Source: Telopea speciosissima
Taxonomy: Eukaryota > Streptophyta > Magnoliopsida > Proteales > Proteaceae
NCBI RefSeq assembly: GCF_018873765.1
Contig: NC_057923.1
Span: 9,684,413-9,748,412, forward strand
DNA: 64,000 bases
Direction of reading: 5' to 3'
In this document: piece by piece, positions 46,681 through 59,423 of the stretch
Numbering within the stretch: position 1 is the first letter of the stretch
How the letters are laid out: every line of letters starts with the position of its first letter
Translations under genes and position numbers: made by a program
Notes under the pieces: generated by a model
What the model was told of the DNA's origin: nothing
Databases searched by the model: none
The model's input: the letters and a program-made list of their open reading frames with translations, nothing else

Positions 46681-46706
46681 CAGAGAGAGAGAGAGAGAGA
46701 GAGGAG
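46681..46706. repeat. (GA)n microsatellite in 5' leader
   Basis: About 11 GA repeats lie 275 bp upstream of the KONJAC1-like start codon (CT repeats on the coding strand). Pyrimidine-rich repeats of this kind are common in plant 5' UTRs. Confidence 0.85.
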
Positions 46707-47143
46707 GTTGACGAGGGAGGGACTGGACTAACCAGTACGGATCAGTCCGTATTCTATTTATCGTCGAGAGAAGGACTGGTACGTTTAACAGAATGCCAGC
46801 AATGATTACACGGTAAAAAAAATTACAGAAATTCGAGTGGCAAACAGATTACCATATGAAAATTATTAGCTGAGCATGAGGAAATGGTTTATGGAAAAAG
46901 TTTACACTATGTTTGAACCGGTGTAAAAAAACACAGATCAAACCGGTTCATCCAACTTAAAAGCGATCGAAAAGTCAAATCGAACCGGACAAACTCCTTA
47001 GCAGTGGCATCGGTTCTGAGTTTTTCAATAACTCTTGACCCGGTTTGGTATAAATCAATTGGACCGATAAGACTGACCAAAATAGATTGTTTGCCTAGAA
47101 ACCAAAAAACCCGATAAAATGATAAAATTTCAATATTTTTTAT

Positions 47144-47300
47144 GGGAAAAAGATTTCTGTGTGGGAGTGCTGGCGTAATGAGTCTATCTCTCTCCTCCCC
47201 ATGTGAAAAGACATCTTTGGCTCCTTATTTTAAGGAGGAGAGCAATAGACACATGGGAGTGCTGGCGTAGGCCGCACTCCCGTGCAGAAAACTGCTTCCC
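47144..47300. mobile_element. Mutator-like MITE, 9-bp duplication
   Basis: The ends GGGAAAAAGATTTCTG and the inverse of CAGAAAACTGCTTCCC pair, and GGGAGTGC follows inward on both sides. A perfect 9-bp duplication ATTTTTTAT lies at 47135-47143 and 47301-47309. Confidence 0.85.
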
Positions 47301-47358
47301 ATTTTTTATATATGAAAAATTGTGGTTGGACCAATAACAGACAAATAGAGGATTGATA

Positions 47359-47548
47359 CAATTCAGATCGTCTATGGCGTAGTTGCCCGTAGCTGCCTGT
47401 GCGGCTCAGACTAGGCTGCGCATGCAAAGATCGCCTTACCCCCTCTCGGGCAATGCGTTTGGGCAGGGGTAATGCGGTCTTTGCGTGCGTGGCTTAGTCT
47501 GTGCTGCTCAGGCCGCTACGGGTAACGCACTGTAGAGGATCTGGATCC
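47359..47548. mobile_element. Mutator-like foldback MITE, 9-bp duplication
   Basis: The arms pair over most of 190 bp (AGATCGTCTATGGCGTAG... against the inverse of ...CACTGTAGAGGATCTGG; both hold GGCAATGCG/CGCATTGCC-like words). A perfect 9-bp duplication GGATTGATA flanks it at 47350-47358 and 47549-47557. Confidence 0.85.
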
Positions 47549-47708
47549 GGATTGATAAGAGACCATTAAAAGAAACCGATAAGAGACTGAATAGAATCAG
47601 ACCAATGGCCATCGGTTACGGTTTGGATTTTACAGACCAACAAATTATGGGTCCGATTTTAGGTTGACCCGATATATTAAAGTTGGAATTTTTTTTTTGA
47701 CTGAACTA

Positions 47709-47856
47709 GAATAATTATCACCTCCAATTCCTCTAATAGGGGGGGGGTGTGTGGACCCCACCTTGGGCAGTGTTTTCTGGTAGGAGGTAAGGTGGTCATT
47801 TTCGCCCCCCATGTGAGGAATTGGAGGGGGCAGCGAATTGGAAGGGATAACGATTC
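47709..47856. mobile_element. Mutator-like MITE, 9-bp duplication
   Basis: The left GAATAATTATCACC and the inverse right GAATCGTTATCCC pair, and CCAATTCCTC occurs near both ends in opposite sense. A perfect 9-bp duplication ACTGAACTA lies at 47700-47708 and 47857-47865. Confidence 0.85.
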
Positions 47857-48234
47857 ACTGAACTAACTGTTTGACACCCTTAGCTATTGAGAACATGGTG
47901 GAAAAGATACTAGATTAGAAAGTATAACATACGATAGGATATAGTATGAGTTATATTTCCCAGTCCTCTTTTTTTGCTTCATGTTTAGGCTTTGCTTCTT
48001 GCTTCCTTCCAATCTAAGGATAATAATTAAAGCAGATAATGTGTAATGGTTCCAAGAGATACTCAACCATGTGAGTTGTGACCTTATGCATTTCCCAACC
48101 AATATTCCATCCCTTTAAGCACAAGCCATTCACAGTTTTTGATACATTGCATGTTCAGAAACTTCTTACCTTCCCAACTGAAATCCACTCCACTTGGAAG
48201 ACATTTATTGGCTGCGTAACTTAAAAAATGATTC

Positions 48235-48515
48235 TGAAGTGCCGTTAGGATGTATATGGGTATTTTGGTAAATTATATGTATAGGGTTTCGCTATAAATT
48301 TGTATCAAGGGTTTTTTTTCTGTAAGTAATTTGAGAGAGGTGTGAGGACGAACGATTGTAACCCTATTCTCCATTGTAGTGAAGTAGATCTCATCTCACC
48401 GTGAACATAGGTAATATTGATGTAAATCTTCTTGTGTGCATTATGTGATTGTGTCTTCCCGATTTTCTTTCTTATCTATATCAATATAGTTCACGTTTTT
48501 TTACACAATTAACTG
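48235..48515 (+). mobile_element. Possible LTR fragment (copia-like R/U5)
   Basis: The order GAGAGAGGTGTGAGGACGA, GATTGTAACCCTATTCTCC, GTGAAGTAGATCTCATCTCA, CCGTGAACATAGG, TAAATCTTCTTGTGTGC resembles the R/U5 part of plant Ty1-copia LTRs. No internal region or second LTR is seen. Confidence 0.4.
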
Positions 48516-50234
48516 ACCAAAGCCCAGAACATGCTTAGACAAAACATGCCATTTGTAAGTCTAGGACTACAATTCTTTTACTCTTGTTTAGTTTTTTGAT
48601 GAAAGTTTAATCACACAAACCGTCAAAAAAAAAAGAAGAAGGTTTCTGAGCAAGCAGATCTACACCTTCTCACATTAATTATTATAATCATTATTTTTTT
48701 TTAATAAAAAATAAATATAATCATTCATGTGAGGAGGCAGAGTGTATGCCTTCGGCTCAAGGAGCATATTCCATAGGGTTTCGTTTGTTTGATGGATAAA
48801 AAAGGGTAAGAAATTTATGAGGGTGGATCCCACATGTTGTAGGTTGGGTTGACAAAGAAATGAAAGAAAGGAAAGGAACACAAAAAGGGAAATAATGGAA
48901 TATCTAGATTTCATTTCCTAGGGCTTTCAAATTAGTAGGACTTTGCCACCTAATCGAAAACTTAAATATGTGGTGTTTTGTGAGAAACAAGTACAAGTTT
49001 CCTATCCCTTTTTACTTTTTCCAGTTTTCTCCGTCAAACAAATAGACCGTTGGATTCCTTCAAGATCTAATGAGTCTTGGAGCTCATGCTAACACTCACT
49101 CTCCACAAACAAAATACGACCCTTTACTAAACTAATCTATCTCCTACCTTCTCATTGGTGCGATTTCTCACTCTGACAAACTTTGTTTGATAAATAAATA
49201 TATTTTTCAGTAGATCTGTCCCTTGATGAGAACAAATGGGTAAAGGTGGACCACTCTATTTACAATTATTGACAAACCTTTACTCCATGCAGAAATGGAA
49301 CTGGAATATACCCAAGCATCTTCCATGATAACGAAAGTCCACCTCTTATGATTCAATTCTCCCAAACTTTCCACCCATAAGATTATCTTTACTCTGCAGA
49401 TTGTAGTAAAGAAACAAAGCTTATGATAGTTAATGGAATAACAGGACTAATGACAAATCTTTAGACTAAAATTACAACTAATTGAAGCAGCATCACTCGC
49501 CATTAATGGCTTTGATTATATCAGATGTTCATTCCTGTATATGATTGAATCTAAGATAGAAACACGGTAATAAATCATACATTTTCTGTAAATCTAACCT
49601 TGCTTATCTGAACTGAAACTGCCTCAAGCTTGCTTAGAACTCAAACCTAACTTAGTTTTATCCCAATTAAAAAGGATTCAACTATAAGATTCCCAAGAGA
49701 ATTGTTTGAATCTGGATTTATACAAATTTATATGGATAATTGGACAAATATATCTAACTGGGTCTAGTTTAAGATTATAGATAGCTATTAATAACTTAAT
49801 ATGCATGATATATTCAACATTTTATTTATATTTTCTTAAGACAAATTACTATGCATTTCTTCTTGTGATCCTGAGAGCATAAAAATGATGAGAAAACAGA
49901 TTCACACAAAAAAAAAAGGGTAACAAAATCAATTGAAAAGGAATGGATTGAGTTAAATAATAATTTATCTGTTTACACTTGTGAGAAGTTTATGGTGGCT
50001 CCTTTAATCCTTTGGCCACCTTCCCGAGCACAAAGGCGGAAGAATCATACAGGATCTATCCTAGTAATGGAATTTATATACACCAAAGAATATGAAGCTT
50101 CTTCCTATGAGTAGGAAAAACATCACATAGATCATCTTTGCTCCACACTGACTAGCAAGCAATCCAAACACATGCCAGAGGCAAAGAATCTCGAAAGGAA
50201 TTGAAAAGAGAACTAGAGGTTCTATTCCAAGTAA

Positions 50235-53200
50235 TCACTCACTGCTGGTTCGCTGTGCATTTATAGTAAGGTTTCCCAATGGCTTATTATAAATATTGAA
50301 TGGGAGATCAAAATTCCCATCAATCTCGTAGTCATCCGTATACGCTGTCATAGACAATGTGCGGGACTGTATCCAGTCCGAGTGCTGCCCCTGCTCCTGC
50401 TCCTGCTCTGAGCTTTTATCCGAAAAATTTACATGGGTATCATCAGAAGTGTGACGAACAAAATTAGGAGGCTCAAGGAAACTTGTCTGGGGATCCACTG
50501 AGTGCCGTCCACTTCGGGCCCACCAATGGCTGTCATTGGAGTACTTAGCATCACCCAAGTCATGGTGCTGAAGCACACTTTCCCGGAAGAAAGAGGATGA
50601 AGTGGAGGCTCCCAAATGACTCTGTATCCGGTCCTCTGGAGGATAACCCCAGTTTCCATCAAATCTTGGTTCATAATGTGTATCATGGTTTGTAAATGTC
50701 GGCCAGATTTCTCTAGATGGCTTCCCTGCAACTTCACTGTGTAAATTTGGAGTATCTTTTGAATTACTGGCTATATGAGGGGGCCGAGATGTGTAATACC
50801 AATCAAGTAGGTAAGGGTGATTTCTTTGTTCTGCACCTATTGCCCACAATGAACCTAACTGATAGTCTGTTCTGGGAAGACCCCCATTATTATTGATAAA
50901 TACATCCTTTGAGAAAAAACTATGCATGTTGGCTTCACCCCTTGGCCATGTCCTAGGAGGAGAATATGCTTGTTGAGTTCCCTGCCCTTGCCATTTCTGC
51001 TCCCTGAAGTTTCTAAGAATGGACAAGAACTGCTTTCCTAGAGCATTGGGTTCCCAGGTAGGGTAGCTACTCTGAAAGCTGCACAAATGTCAAGAAGAGT
51101 CAGCTAGAAGAACAGTGGAAAGTAGATATAGACAATGATTAGTACAATAATTATAGTTTCTAAATGTTACATAAACAGCATTTATATATTATCTGCTTAA
51201 AGAAAAAGCTTACTAACCTCAGTTATCCGTTCTGGGCTAATTTGCTAGTGTATTTATATTCATATTTGGTGCAAGTTTAAGCAAATGAGTAGAATGCGTA
51301 CTTATTAGATCACTTAGAAAATGCATAGTGCATAGTCAGTAAGCATATGCGTACCTTAAGAATGATTTCTCCATTTTCCCTTGGGAGCTTCTACGGGAGC
51401 GAGGGGCATTGTATGGTGAACCATAATTACTATTTCCATGGGCTTCAAAATCAAAGACACTTAAGCTGCATGGAAGTAAGAGAAAAATGTTGAATTTTAG
51501 AATTTTCAATATCAAGTGCAAGAACAGAAAAATCCTGTGTATAACTTGAGTGGGTCATAGCAGAAGGCCCAGATTTAATGAATTCCATTTGGTAGTTTTT
51601 CAAACTGGAAAAACATAAACCTGCAAACATGACCTACGCCTTCAACATCCACCGTGAAATCAGAAATGAACTGCAAAATGGCATCCACGCGCTGCAAAAT
51701 GGATAAATTTATTAGGTCAGTAGCTGTTACATATAATAACTAATAAAAACAATAGATAGAGAAAGAAAGCTGTTACAGATGGCACATAGAAAAGTATAAG
51801 TTCGTTGAATTAAGCAAAGGATAATACCTTTGGAACAACAAATAGGAGCAAGTATGGGGTGAGAAAAATAGAGGCCATCTCCTCCAATAACATCATTCCA
51901 GTGTACTGCATTAACAAAAACACCAACATAGTCTATAATCCTTCATGGAAGATGCATCTAGCAATAGGAATTATTGTAAAAATCACAATCTAACAGTAGG
52001 AAACATTATTTTACAACCTTGATCTCCACCCTCCCATTCCCAAAACAAAAAAGGGGAATAGAGGAAATATTGTTGATATAAAAATCAACATCCAAATTTG
52101 GGTGAAATTTGCAGGACTTATTTTCAGTCCTTGTTGGTGATAATAACCATAGAATAAACAGACCACAGGTTTTTTATCAGGGTCTTAAATTTGCAGGAAT
52201 CATGTAAACATCCAATCACGTGAAAATTTCTGGCATCTTGGACGGGGCTGAGTTGATCATGTAAATGACTGCTTCTATTGAAGGAGGGTAAGGACTAAAA
52301 CAACTACTACTAAATAGGAATACCTACTAGGAGAATATTTGTCAACCCAGAGAGGAAGATCAACTGATTTCAGGATCCACATTCACTGTGAGCTCAAGCG
52401 GTCCTTGCCTAAGGATGATAACCTATGGATTAATTTTACAACAAGAAATATTTTCAGTCAATGAGTATGTGACTAGTCACTGTGGCTTGCTGATTGACAA
52501 GTCAAGCAGAGTCATTGGTACAATATTTAAATCGTCGTTATCATTTTGGTGGCCATTTAGATTTTAGACCATGACCGAAACCAAAATATTTCAGCAAAAT
52601 GGCACCGAAATTTGGTCCATTTCGACTGAAGAGAGAAATGGCAGTTTTTGTACCCAAAAAATGGAATTTTGTACTGAAAATTTAGGGAGTGCCTATTTAA
52701 GCGCAACACACTAGATCCTTTTTCCCTGTAAAATCTAGCAAGAAAGTTGAACCAAGATGGACAGATTTAGGGACATATCTCTTTCTCGAAGTTTCAACCC
52801 AAATATCTCTTTGCACTCTTGTTTTGGAAACTTAAATGAGTTCAGAGAGTTTTGAATCCTTAATAGTCCGTAAGTTTTTGAAGAAATTTGAAATATTCTA
52901 GCAATTTTGACTCATTTTACCAATTTCGACTCATTTCAATTTGAAAGTTGGTATTATATATGAAGGAATGTGACATTTCAATCACTTTGTTTTGCTCATT
53001 TCGATGAAATAGTATATTCTTTGTATTTCACATATTATTTCGTTTTGAGGGCCATCAAAATCAAAATCTTTTGCTAAAATTTCAACATTTAGGTTGAAAT
53101 TTTAAACCATGGTTGTTATATTTCATGTGACTTGATGGATGGTCTGCAGTGCAGCACCCTTACAGTCAAGGAAGCTATCCAATGAAATGGATTCCAGCAC

Positions 53201-55212
53201 CATCCTGACGTACCAGAAGTGATAGAGTGGATAGAACTGAAAACCAGGTTATTTGGTCAGGCTGTCAGTCTCTTGGGAATCCTCTACCGTTCAGAAAGTT
53301 GCAATAAAAGCTAATTTAAGTGCTATGTGATGGCCTGGATAAAACTGAAAACCAGGTTATTTGGCCAGGCTGTCACTCTCTTGGGAATCCTCTACAGTTC
53401 AGAAGGTTGCAATAAAAGCTAATTCAAGTGATACATAGCATTAAGAAGCTCAGTCAGTAAAAGGATGTAAATGAATCATAATAAACAAATAACTACAATG
53501 AAACATAGCATTAAGAAGCACCCACAAAAGGTTTACCTGAAATAATGTTTCAAACTCCATCCAGACCATATCTGTATTTTCCTTCCCACGCCACCTCTTT
53601 GGCATATAATGTGTATGTTGGACTACCAAAGACATAGCCCCTTGTGGATCAAGGACCTGAAGCTCATCAGTCACTGCAGCTCGGCTAATAGCTGTTACAG
53701 TTCCAAAAACAGCAGCATACCAGAACAAGTTGCGACCGTATATCTATTTTTTTACAAAATAAGAGATAAATAAATATCCAAAATCCATATTCACCTGGAA
53801 ATTAAAACCATGCTACTACTTGTCAGTGGTAAAATTAAGTATTACCTGGCCCTCCAGAAGAGATTCTTCTAGAAATGCAATTATGATCAAAATAGCAGCG
53901 AAACCACCAGAAACAAAAGAGATAAACTTGGCTATAATAGAAACAATAGGGGATGGAAATTGCTTCAAATAATCAGCAGCATGTACTACACTGTTATTAA
54001 TACGGTGTCTGAACAGATGGTCAACCTGAGGTGCACAAATGAGATGGTATAAGATCAAGGTTTAAGAATTAATATATTTTAAGAAATATCAAGATTAAAA
54101 ATTATTTTTCATATCTAAAACTTACACACAAAGAAGAGCAACCAAATACAAAGGATGATCGAAGAGATAATGACCAATGATTCAAGATAAGGTAATACAC
54201 TCATAATTTGATATCAAGTGCTCCAATCTCCAGTGACAACATAAAAAATAATAACATGCAGCAGAAACAGTGGTCATGAGATTAAGTGTTCACTCCCTTA
54301 TTGAGGATGATTTACAGCTGTATATTATGCTACTACTCTGCAAATCATCTAACAACGAGCAAATCACAAAAAATTACAACAATGCCTACTAGATTCCATT
54401 ACCATGAAAGGGCATTGTTGTAAGTTTATGAAACTTTAAACTCATTTTTAATAACTTCTAAGTTCCCATGCTTGTTTTGGGCACAAATTTGCTAGTGAGA
54501 TGGGTGTAGGGCCTTCTATCACCTGGAGCCACTCCTCTCTGTCTGTGTCTGCCACATTGCAAGTAACTCTGACATCCTGACGAAGACAACACTCACAAAC
54601 CTCTCTGAAGTTTGGTTTTCCAATTTTATTTAAAAAAAAAAGAAAAAGTCATACCAGCCTACTCCCACACTATAATTACCCCATATAGGTGATCCCTATT
54701 CACTCCCAATCTAGCCATATATCTCCTGAGATTAAAGTATCATTAAGTAATTCTCTAGGATTTTATTCTCCTACACATAGTCGTTATTAGTTGAATGGAC
54801 ATGTGCAACGGAAGCCTTTGACTGCTCCGGTAAGGAGGGGTGATATGATCCAGACTGGAGGAACTCAAAGAGCTAGGGGTAGAGCTAAAATGACTCTAGG
54901 AGAAGTGGTGAGGAAAGGCATGCATAGTTTAGGACTGGTAACAAGTATGGCTTTCAACAGAGTTGATTGGTGAAAGAAGATCCATTTAGCCACCCCTATT
55001 TAGTTGGTATAAGGCTGAATTGAGTACATATAGTCGTTATGAAAATATGGTATTAAGAGAAGAATAGTCTAGAACTATTGAAATAAAAGAGTTCTTTTAG
55101 GCTTTTAGTTCCTCCAAACCTTTCTTTTATTTATTCATTATTATTATTATTATTATTTTGGGGGGGGGGGGGGGAGGGGGCGGGAGTGCTTGCATGAGGC
55201 TTTACCAAACAT

Positions 55213-55245
<33 letters not shown>

Positions 55246-57385
55246 ACATTTTTTTTGGGGTGGGGGGGGGGGGGTGCTTGCATGAGGCTATACCTTTACA
55301 AGGACCTTAATTTTTAAAATTCTATCTGACTCTTTGTCTGTTTAAGACATTGACACTTTTTCCATATAGACCTAAGCATAGTTGTCAAGGAGAGGAGTTG
55401 GAGGGGCCTGGACGCCTAGGCGACCCAAGATGGGATCCAGCAAGGGGCACCTGGACGCCTTGACAAATATGGACCTAAATTGTAGTAGCTTCTTGCTTCT
55501 TGGAAACTTGGGTACCTATGTTGAACACTGGCACCTGTACCCATGTCCTTGTTATCCAGGTCTCTTACCAAAAAATTCCATCCAAGGAACCGCAGCCTAA
55601 GCAGTGAGTACTTCAACTCCTTTTTCATTCTTTTCCAATTGTAGAGATATTTTGTCCTTTCATAGATTAAAAAAAAATGATTTTATTGATGAAAGCATAA
55701 CTAAATTACAAGATATGAAATGCAACAACAACAATAAGCCAAGCCCTCGGCCTACAGGAGGGGCTACATCATACGGAACAAACCCACATACAAGGACTGT
55801 CTATCCACACCTTCTAGAGTTAACAGTCTCATCCTCCAGAAAGGAAAACCATCATTAAGCTGCAAGGGCACGAAAAACAAGAACCCAACCCAGTATATCA
55901 CTAATGGTACTTGTGGTAATAGCATAGTTGTCAAGGCATCGCCGTCCAGGCGGATTTGTAGTTGCCTAGGCGGCTGCCGCCTTATTGTAAGGTGTCGTGC
56001 ATTGGTTTAATTGGTATCAAACCAGGTTCTGGCACTTATTTATGCCAAATAAAATTTAAGTAAATGTTTTGGTATTTCATTTACTTAAGATATTATTCAT
56101 AAATAAGCAAATACCCACTATTTGAATCCAATAAAAATAGTTAAAAAATCAAATTCCAAAAGGATAAAAACTCAACCCCCCAGTTCAAGAACATAAACTG
56201 GATTTTTGGTGGTAGGTGAAATTTTCAACTTTCTAATGTTGGGGTTTTTTTTCTCAAATCTAAAAATTTCATATATCTTAATATGATAAAACATTGTTAA
56301 AAACCAAAAGTGTGGTAAAATATTCATTTGTTTTGATATCTAAAAAAATATTTTCATTTAGAGCGATTTTGACAGCATTTGCGCACACCAAATAAGGTTT
56401 GACCGAAACATAACTCCTTCAATACAAATCAGATTTAAGCAATATTGGATTTGTTGGAAAGCTGGTTTTGTGCTCTACCTAATACAAAAAATCTCATATA
56501 AAAATAAAATCATTTGATCAATCAAATTTCTTAGAGAACAAAAACATTTCTCTAAATCGAGTGCTGGTCAATTACTTATTGATAACATCATATTTTCTAA
56601 GAGCAGTATAAACCAAATGTGAGACTAGGTATACTTGCAAATGACCAATTTCAAGAACATATAAACCAAATGTGTGTTTTGATTGTTTCACACATAAAAC
56701 TGATATACTAAAAAAATAATATTGGAATGCGATTTAGGCCACCTAAGCGCTTAGGGAGGACCTCAAACGCCTTGGATCGCCTAGCACCTTGACAACTATA
56801 GGTAATAGAAATTACCAGTCATACCACTGGTGTCTGAAAATGACATATCAAATACCAATGATAAAACTTAACATAGTAACTTTATGTTAACTGAAACCAG
56901 ATTTGATATACTTTAAAACAGATTTTAGGGCTAAACGATAATAAATCAATCCCGACTTTTGGAGAACATATCCATCTATAGAGACAGAAATAATCAAACA
57001 CTAGCAAAATCACTTGAGATATTTTTTCCAACACTTGTTACAAGGTCAACAGAGTCAGTCAGTCAATCACCATCAAAGATTACTTAACATGAGGAACATA
57101 GATTTAAATATAGATTATAAATTGAGAGCCACCCCATGGCCCGAAGGTGAAAATGCTAGTACCTCATTGAATTCCCTGAAGATCCATTTTGATAGGGTAG
57201 ACCACCTTCGGGATGATGCAGTACTGGGATGGTTGTAGAACTGTTCAGCATGCCTTAGGAAGAGATATACCAACATAAATATCACAAGAAATGGAGAGAG
57301 TAGAAGCATCCCAAGCCCAACTGCCATTAGCCTCTTTTTTAACGAAGAAGGGTTAGAAATAAAGTCCCTTCGGACACAAAAGTTT
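50235..57385 (-). CDS. ATG9: Autophagy protein ATG9, C-terminal two-thirds (5' exons outside window)
   Basis: Seven 3' exons are visible on the - strand: 57385-57163, 54025-53846, 53743-53537, 51905-51828, 51691-51621, 51465-51355 and 51078-50235. Phases agree and encode about 571 residues. ATG9 is the membrane-spanning lipid scramblase on vesicles that feed the growing autophagosome. Clear blocks are NFCVRRDFISNPSSLKKRL, FLRHAEQFYNHPSTASSRRW, SKWIFREFNEVDHLFRHRIN, AKFISFVSGGFAAILIIIAF, FWYAAVFGTVTAISRAAVTD, VVQHTHYMPKRWRGKEN and MLLEEMASIFLTPYLLLFVV. A long polar C-terminal tail follows and stops at 50235 (TGA). Plant ATG9 has roughly 860-880 residues, so about 290-300 N-terminal residues are missing. 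The first visible exon begins with one base of a split codon after an AG acceptor, so upstream exons must exist beyond 64 kb. No lesion is seen. Confidence 0.95.
52500..53115. repeat. Motif-saturated repeat (ATTTCGG/CGAAAT) in an ATG9 intron
   Basis: The patch holds many words of the type ACCGAAATTTGG, CATTTCGACT, TTTCGATGAAAT and GGTTGAAATTTTAAACCATG. It lies in the intron between the third and fourth visible ATG9 exons. Limits are approximate and no TIR or duplication could be fixed. Confidence 0.45.
53229..53440. repeat. About 108-bp tandem duplication in the same ATG9 intron
   Basis: The unit with ACTGAAAACCAGGTTATTTG, CTCTTGGGAATCCTCTAC and GTTGCAATAAAAGCTAATT occurs twice, at about 53236 and 53344, with a few substitutions. 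Confidence 0.85.
54785..55025 (+). mobile_element. RTE LINE 3' end in an ATG9 intron
   Basis: The + strand reads NGHVQRKPLTAPVRRGDMIQ, then RARGRAKMTLGEVVRKGMHS and LGLVTSMAFNRVDW, and ends with 'agttggtataaggctgaatt'. It is antisense to ATG9 and severely 5'-truncated. Confidence 0.85.
55137..55280. repeat. Two TTA microsatellites followed by G-runs
   Basis: (TTA)n, a T/G homopolymer run and then GTGCTTGCATGAGGCT occur twice in succession (55137-55203 and 55215-55290). It is a local duplication of a microsatellite block. Confidence 0.8.
55377..55471. mobile_element. Short hAT-like MITE (CGCCTAGG family, copy B)
   Basis: This 95-bp element runs from CATAGTTGTCAAGGAG to CCTTGACAAATATG. It has GACGCCTAGGCGACC inside and a 7-of-8 duplication GACCTAAG/GACCTAAA at 55369-55376 and 55472-55479. 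Confidence 0.8.
55923..56800. mobile_element. hAT-like element (CGCCTAGG family, copy C)
   Basis: This 878-bp element starts CATAGTTGTCAAGGCATCGC and ends ACCTTGACAACTATA. It has a perfect 8-bp duplication GGTAATAG at 55915-55922 and 56801-56808. Subterminal GCCTAGGCG words lie near the left end and CACCTAAGCGC/GGATCGCCTAGC words near the right. The interior is inverted relative to copies D and E. It is non-coding. Confidence 0.88.
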
Positions 57386-58372
57386 CTGCGAATACAGAAA
57401 CAGGATCAGCACATGAAAAAACACAAATGTACACGATTTCTTTTCTGTAACACTTTATTCTATATATTCTGATGCTGAAATCATGAGAGTTCTATTCTGA
57501 TCCCCTCCATGAAAAAGCAAGAAAAGCTTCAAGAACGTTGAATGTTCATTTCCATATAATGATTACCATTTTTTTTTTTCTCCATATAATGCAATTGTAT
57601 GAATATATCAACAAGTAAACCACCTAACAAGGAATCTCTTCCAGCACTATGTATGGATGAACCAAAACAAAAAAGGATGACAATCAGGAGCCAAAACAAA
57701 AAATCCATTTGTGCCTCCCATTTCTTGCCCTATTATATTTGCTGAACTTCCATAATTCAATCTCCATCTATTCGACTTCTATAAATAATTTGTATTATTT
57801 CTTATTTTATTTATTAAAAGTATTAAATTATCACATAAAACGAATCCGTATTCTGCCAAGTGATTCTGAAGGACATAGAAAATAATGGGAAAAAATAATG
57901 ATTCAGCAACTGTAGTTGGTACATATAAGATTAAAAGCGACAAGTTGCACCAAACTGGTAGTTAAAAAGCCACATGTTCATATAATACATTTCCCCCCTT
58001 CCTAGCATACAGCTGTATATTTTGATGATATAGTAACAACCTGGTGAAAAGAAGAATCATGTTTCATAATCTAATGACAGAAAGATGAGGTGTATCTTCA
58101 CTAACCTAGAAGAATAATCATTAACATGACGAGACGGCATGTACGATCCTAATCCTTTCCAATTGGAAAACCTTAGCAAATGTTTAGTAAAGAATAGCTA
58201 TATGACCAAGTGGGGCCCATCTCTTACAAATGAATGGTGGTCTAGTAATATGCAGAAACACTAGACTCGACAGAAGTTCTACCACATTTTTAACAAGTTT
58301 CTCAGTCTTTATTCATGCAATCTAGCAAAAACTAAAAAAATTAACACATTTTATCATTGTGGTCTTCTCTAT

Positions 58373-59423
58373 CATAGTTGTCAAGGTGGCAAGGCGAGCT
58401 ATGGCGGTGGAGGGGTGCGTAAGCGCTTAGGCGGCAAGGCACCCGCCTAGGCGCTTAAGTGTTATTTCTTTATTTCCTCTCTTTTTTAACATTATTTAGT
58501 ATGCTACAATATGTACCTTATATCATAAAATCAACACTAAGCCACATCAAGTCATAAAAAATCAATATTAAGCAACATCAAGTCATCAAAAATCAACATT
58601 AAGTCACATTAAATAATCAAAAATCAATTTTAAGCCACATAAAGTCATCAAAAATCAACAGAGAACTAGAAGACAGTAGAACTGAAGAAGCAAGCTATTG
58701 GAAGTTTGAAACAATCAAAACATACATTTGGTTTATACTATTCTTAGAAGATATGATCTTATCAATAAGTAATTAAATTGCTCTCAATTTAGAAAAATGT
58801 TCTTGTTCTCTAAGAAGTTTGATTGATCAAATGATATTATTTTTACATGATACTTTTTATATTAGGTAGAACACAAAACCAGCTTTCCAACAAATCCAAT
58901 ATTGCATAAATCTGATTTATATTAAAGGAGTTATGTTCCGGTCAAACCTTATTTGGTGTGCGCGAATGTTGTCAAAATCGCTCTGAATGAGAATATTTTT
59001 TTAAATATCAAAACAAATGAATATTTTACCGTACTTTAGGTTTTTAGCAATGTTTTACCATATTAAGATTTATGGACTTTTTAGATTTGAGAAAAAACTC
59101 AGCATTAGAAAGTTGAAAATTTCACCTATCGCCAAAAATCCAATTTTTGTTCTTGAACTGGGGGGGTTGACTTTTTATCCTTTTAGAATTTGAATTTTTA
59201 ACTATTTTATTGGATTCAAATAGGGGGGTATTTGCTTATTTATGAAGAATATCTTAAGTAAATAAAATATAAAACATTTACTCAAATAATATTTGGCATA
59301 AATAAGTGCCAGAACCTGGTCCGATACCAATTAAACCATAGCAAGGCGCCCTACACTATAGCGGCAGTCGCCTAGGCCCCTACAGATCCGCCTGGACGCC
59401 TAGGTGACGACTTGACAACTATG
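58373..59423. mobile_element. hAT-like element (CGCCTAGG family, copy D)
   Basis: This 1051-bp element has ends CATAGTTGTCAAGG and CTTGACAACTATG and a perfect 8-bp duplication TTCTCTAT at 58365-58372 and 59424-59431. Subterminal motifs include GCGCTTAGGCGGC, CCGCCTAGGCGC and GACGCCTAGGTGACG. The interior carries short direct repeats (AAATCAACATTAAG-type, 58520-58660) and the core shared with the mannosidase-intron element. Confidence 0.88.

Larger units (their letters stand above)
46890..47690. repeat. Motif-saturated repeat (AACCGG/ACCGATAA), interrupted
   Basis: Words such as CAAACCGGTTCATCC, GAACCGGAC, GACCCGGTTTGG, GACCGATAAGACTG and CGGTTACGGTTTGG crowd 46.9-47.11 kb and 47.56-47.68 kb. 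Two MITEs (47144-47300 and 47359-47548) lie between, which suggests one older element cut by them. Confidence 0.5.
46408..50234. other. Intergenic region between KONJAC1-like and ATG9 genes
   Basis: The region starts with the 5' leader of the KONJAC1-like gene, which has a (GA)n run at 46681-46706. It then holds an AACCGG/ACCGAT-rich patch cut by MITEs, an LTR-like piece near 48.3 kb, and A/T-rich spacer up to the ATG9 stop at 50235. No gene is supported. Confidence 0.6.

Noticed and set aside
55137..55280. G-runs after (TTA)n as a possible regulatory G-quadruplex
   Set aside because: G homopolymers after T-runs recur in several introns here (18.35, 18.56, 30.73, 31.82 kb) and look like microsatellite growth or sequencing slippage, not a conserved motif.
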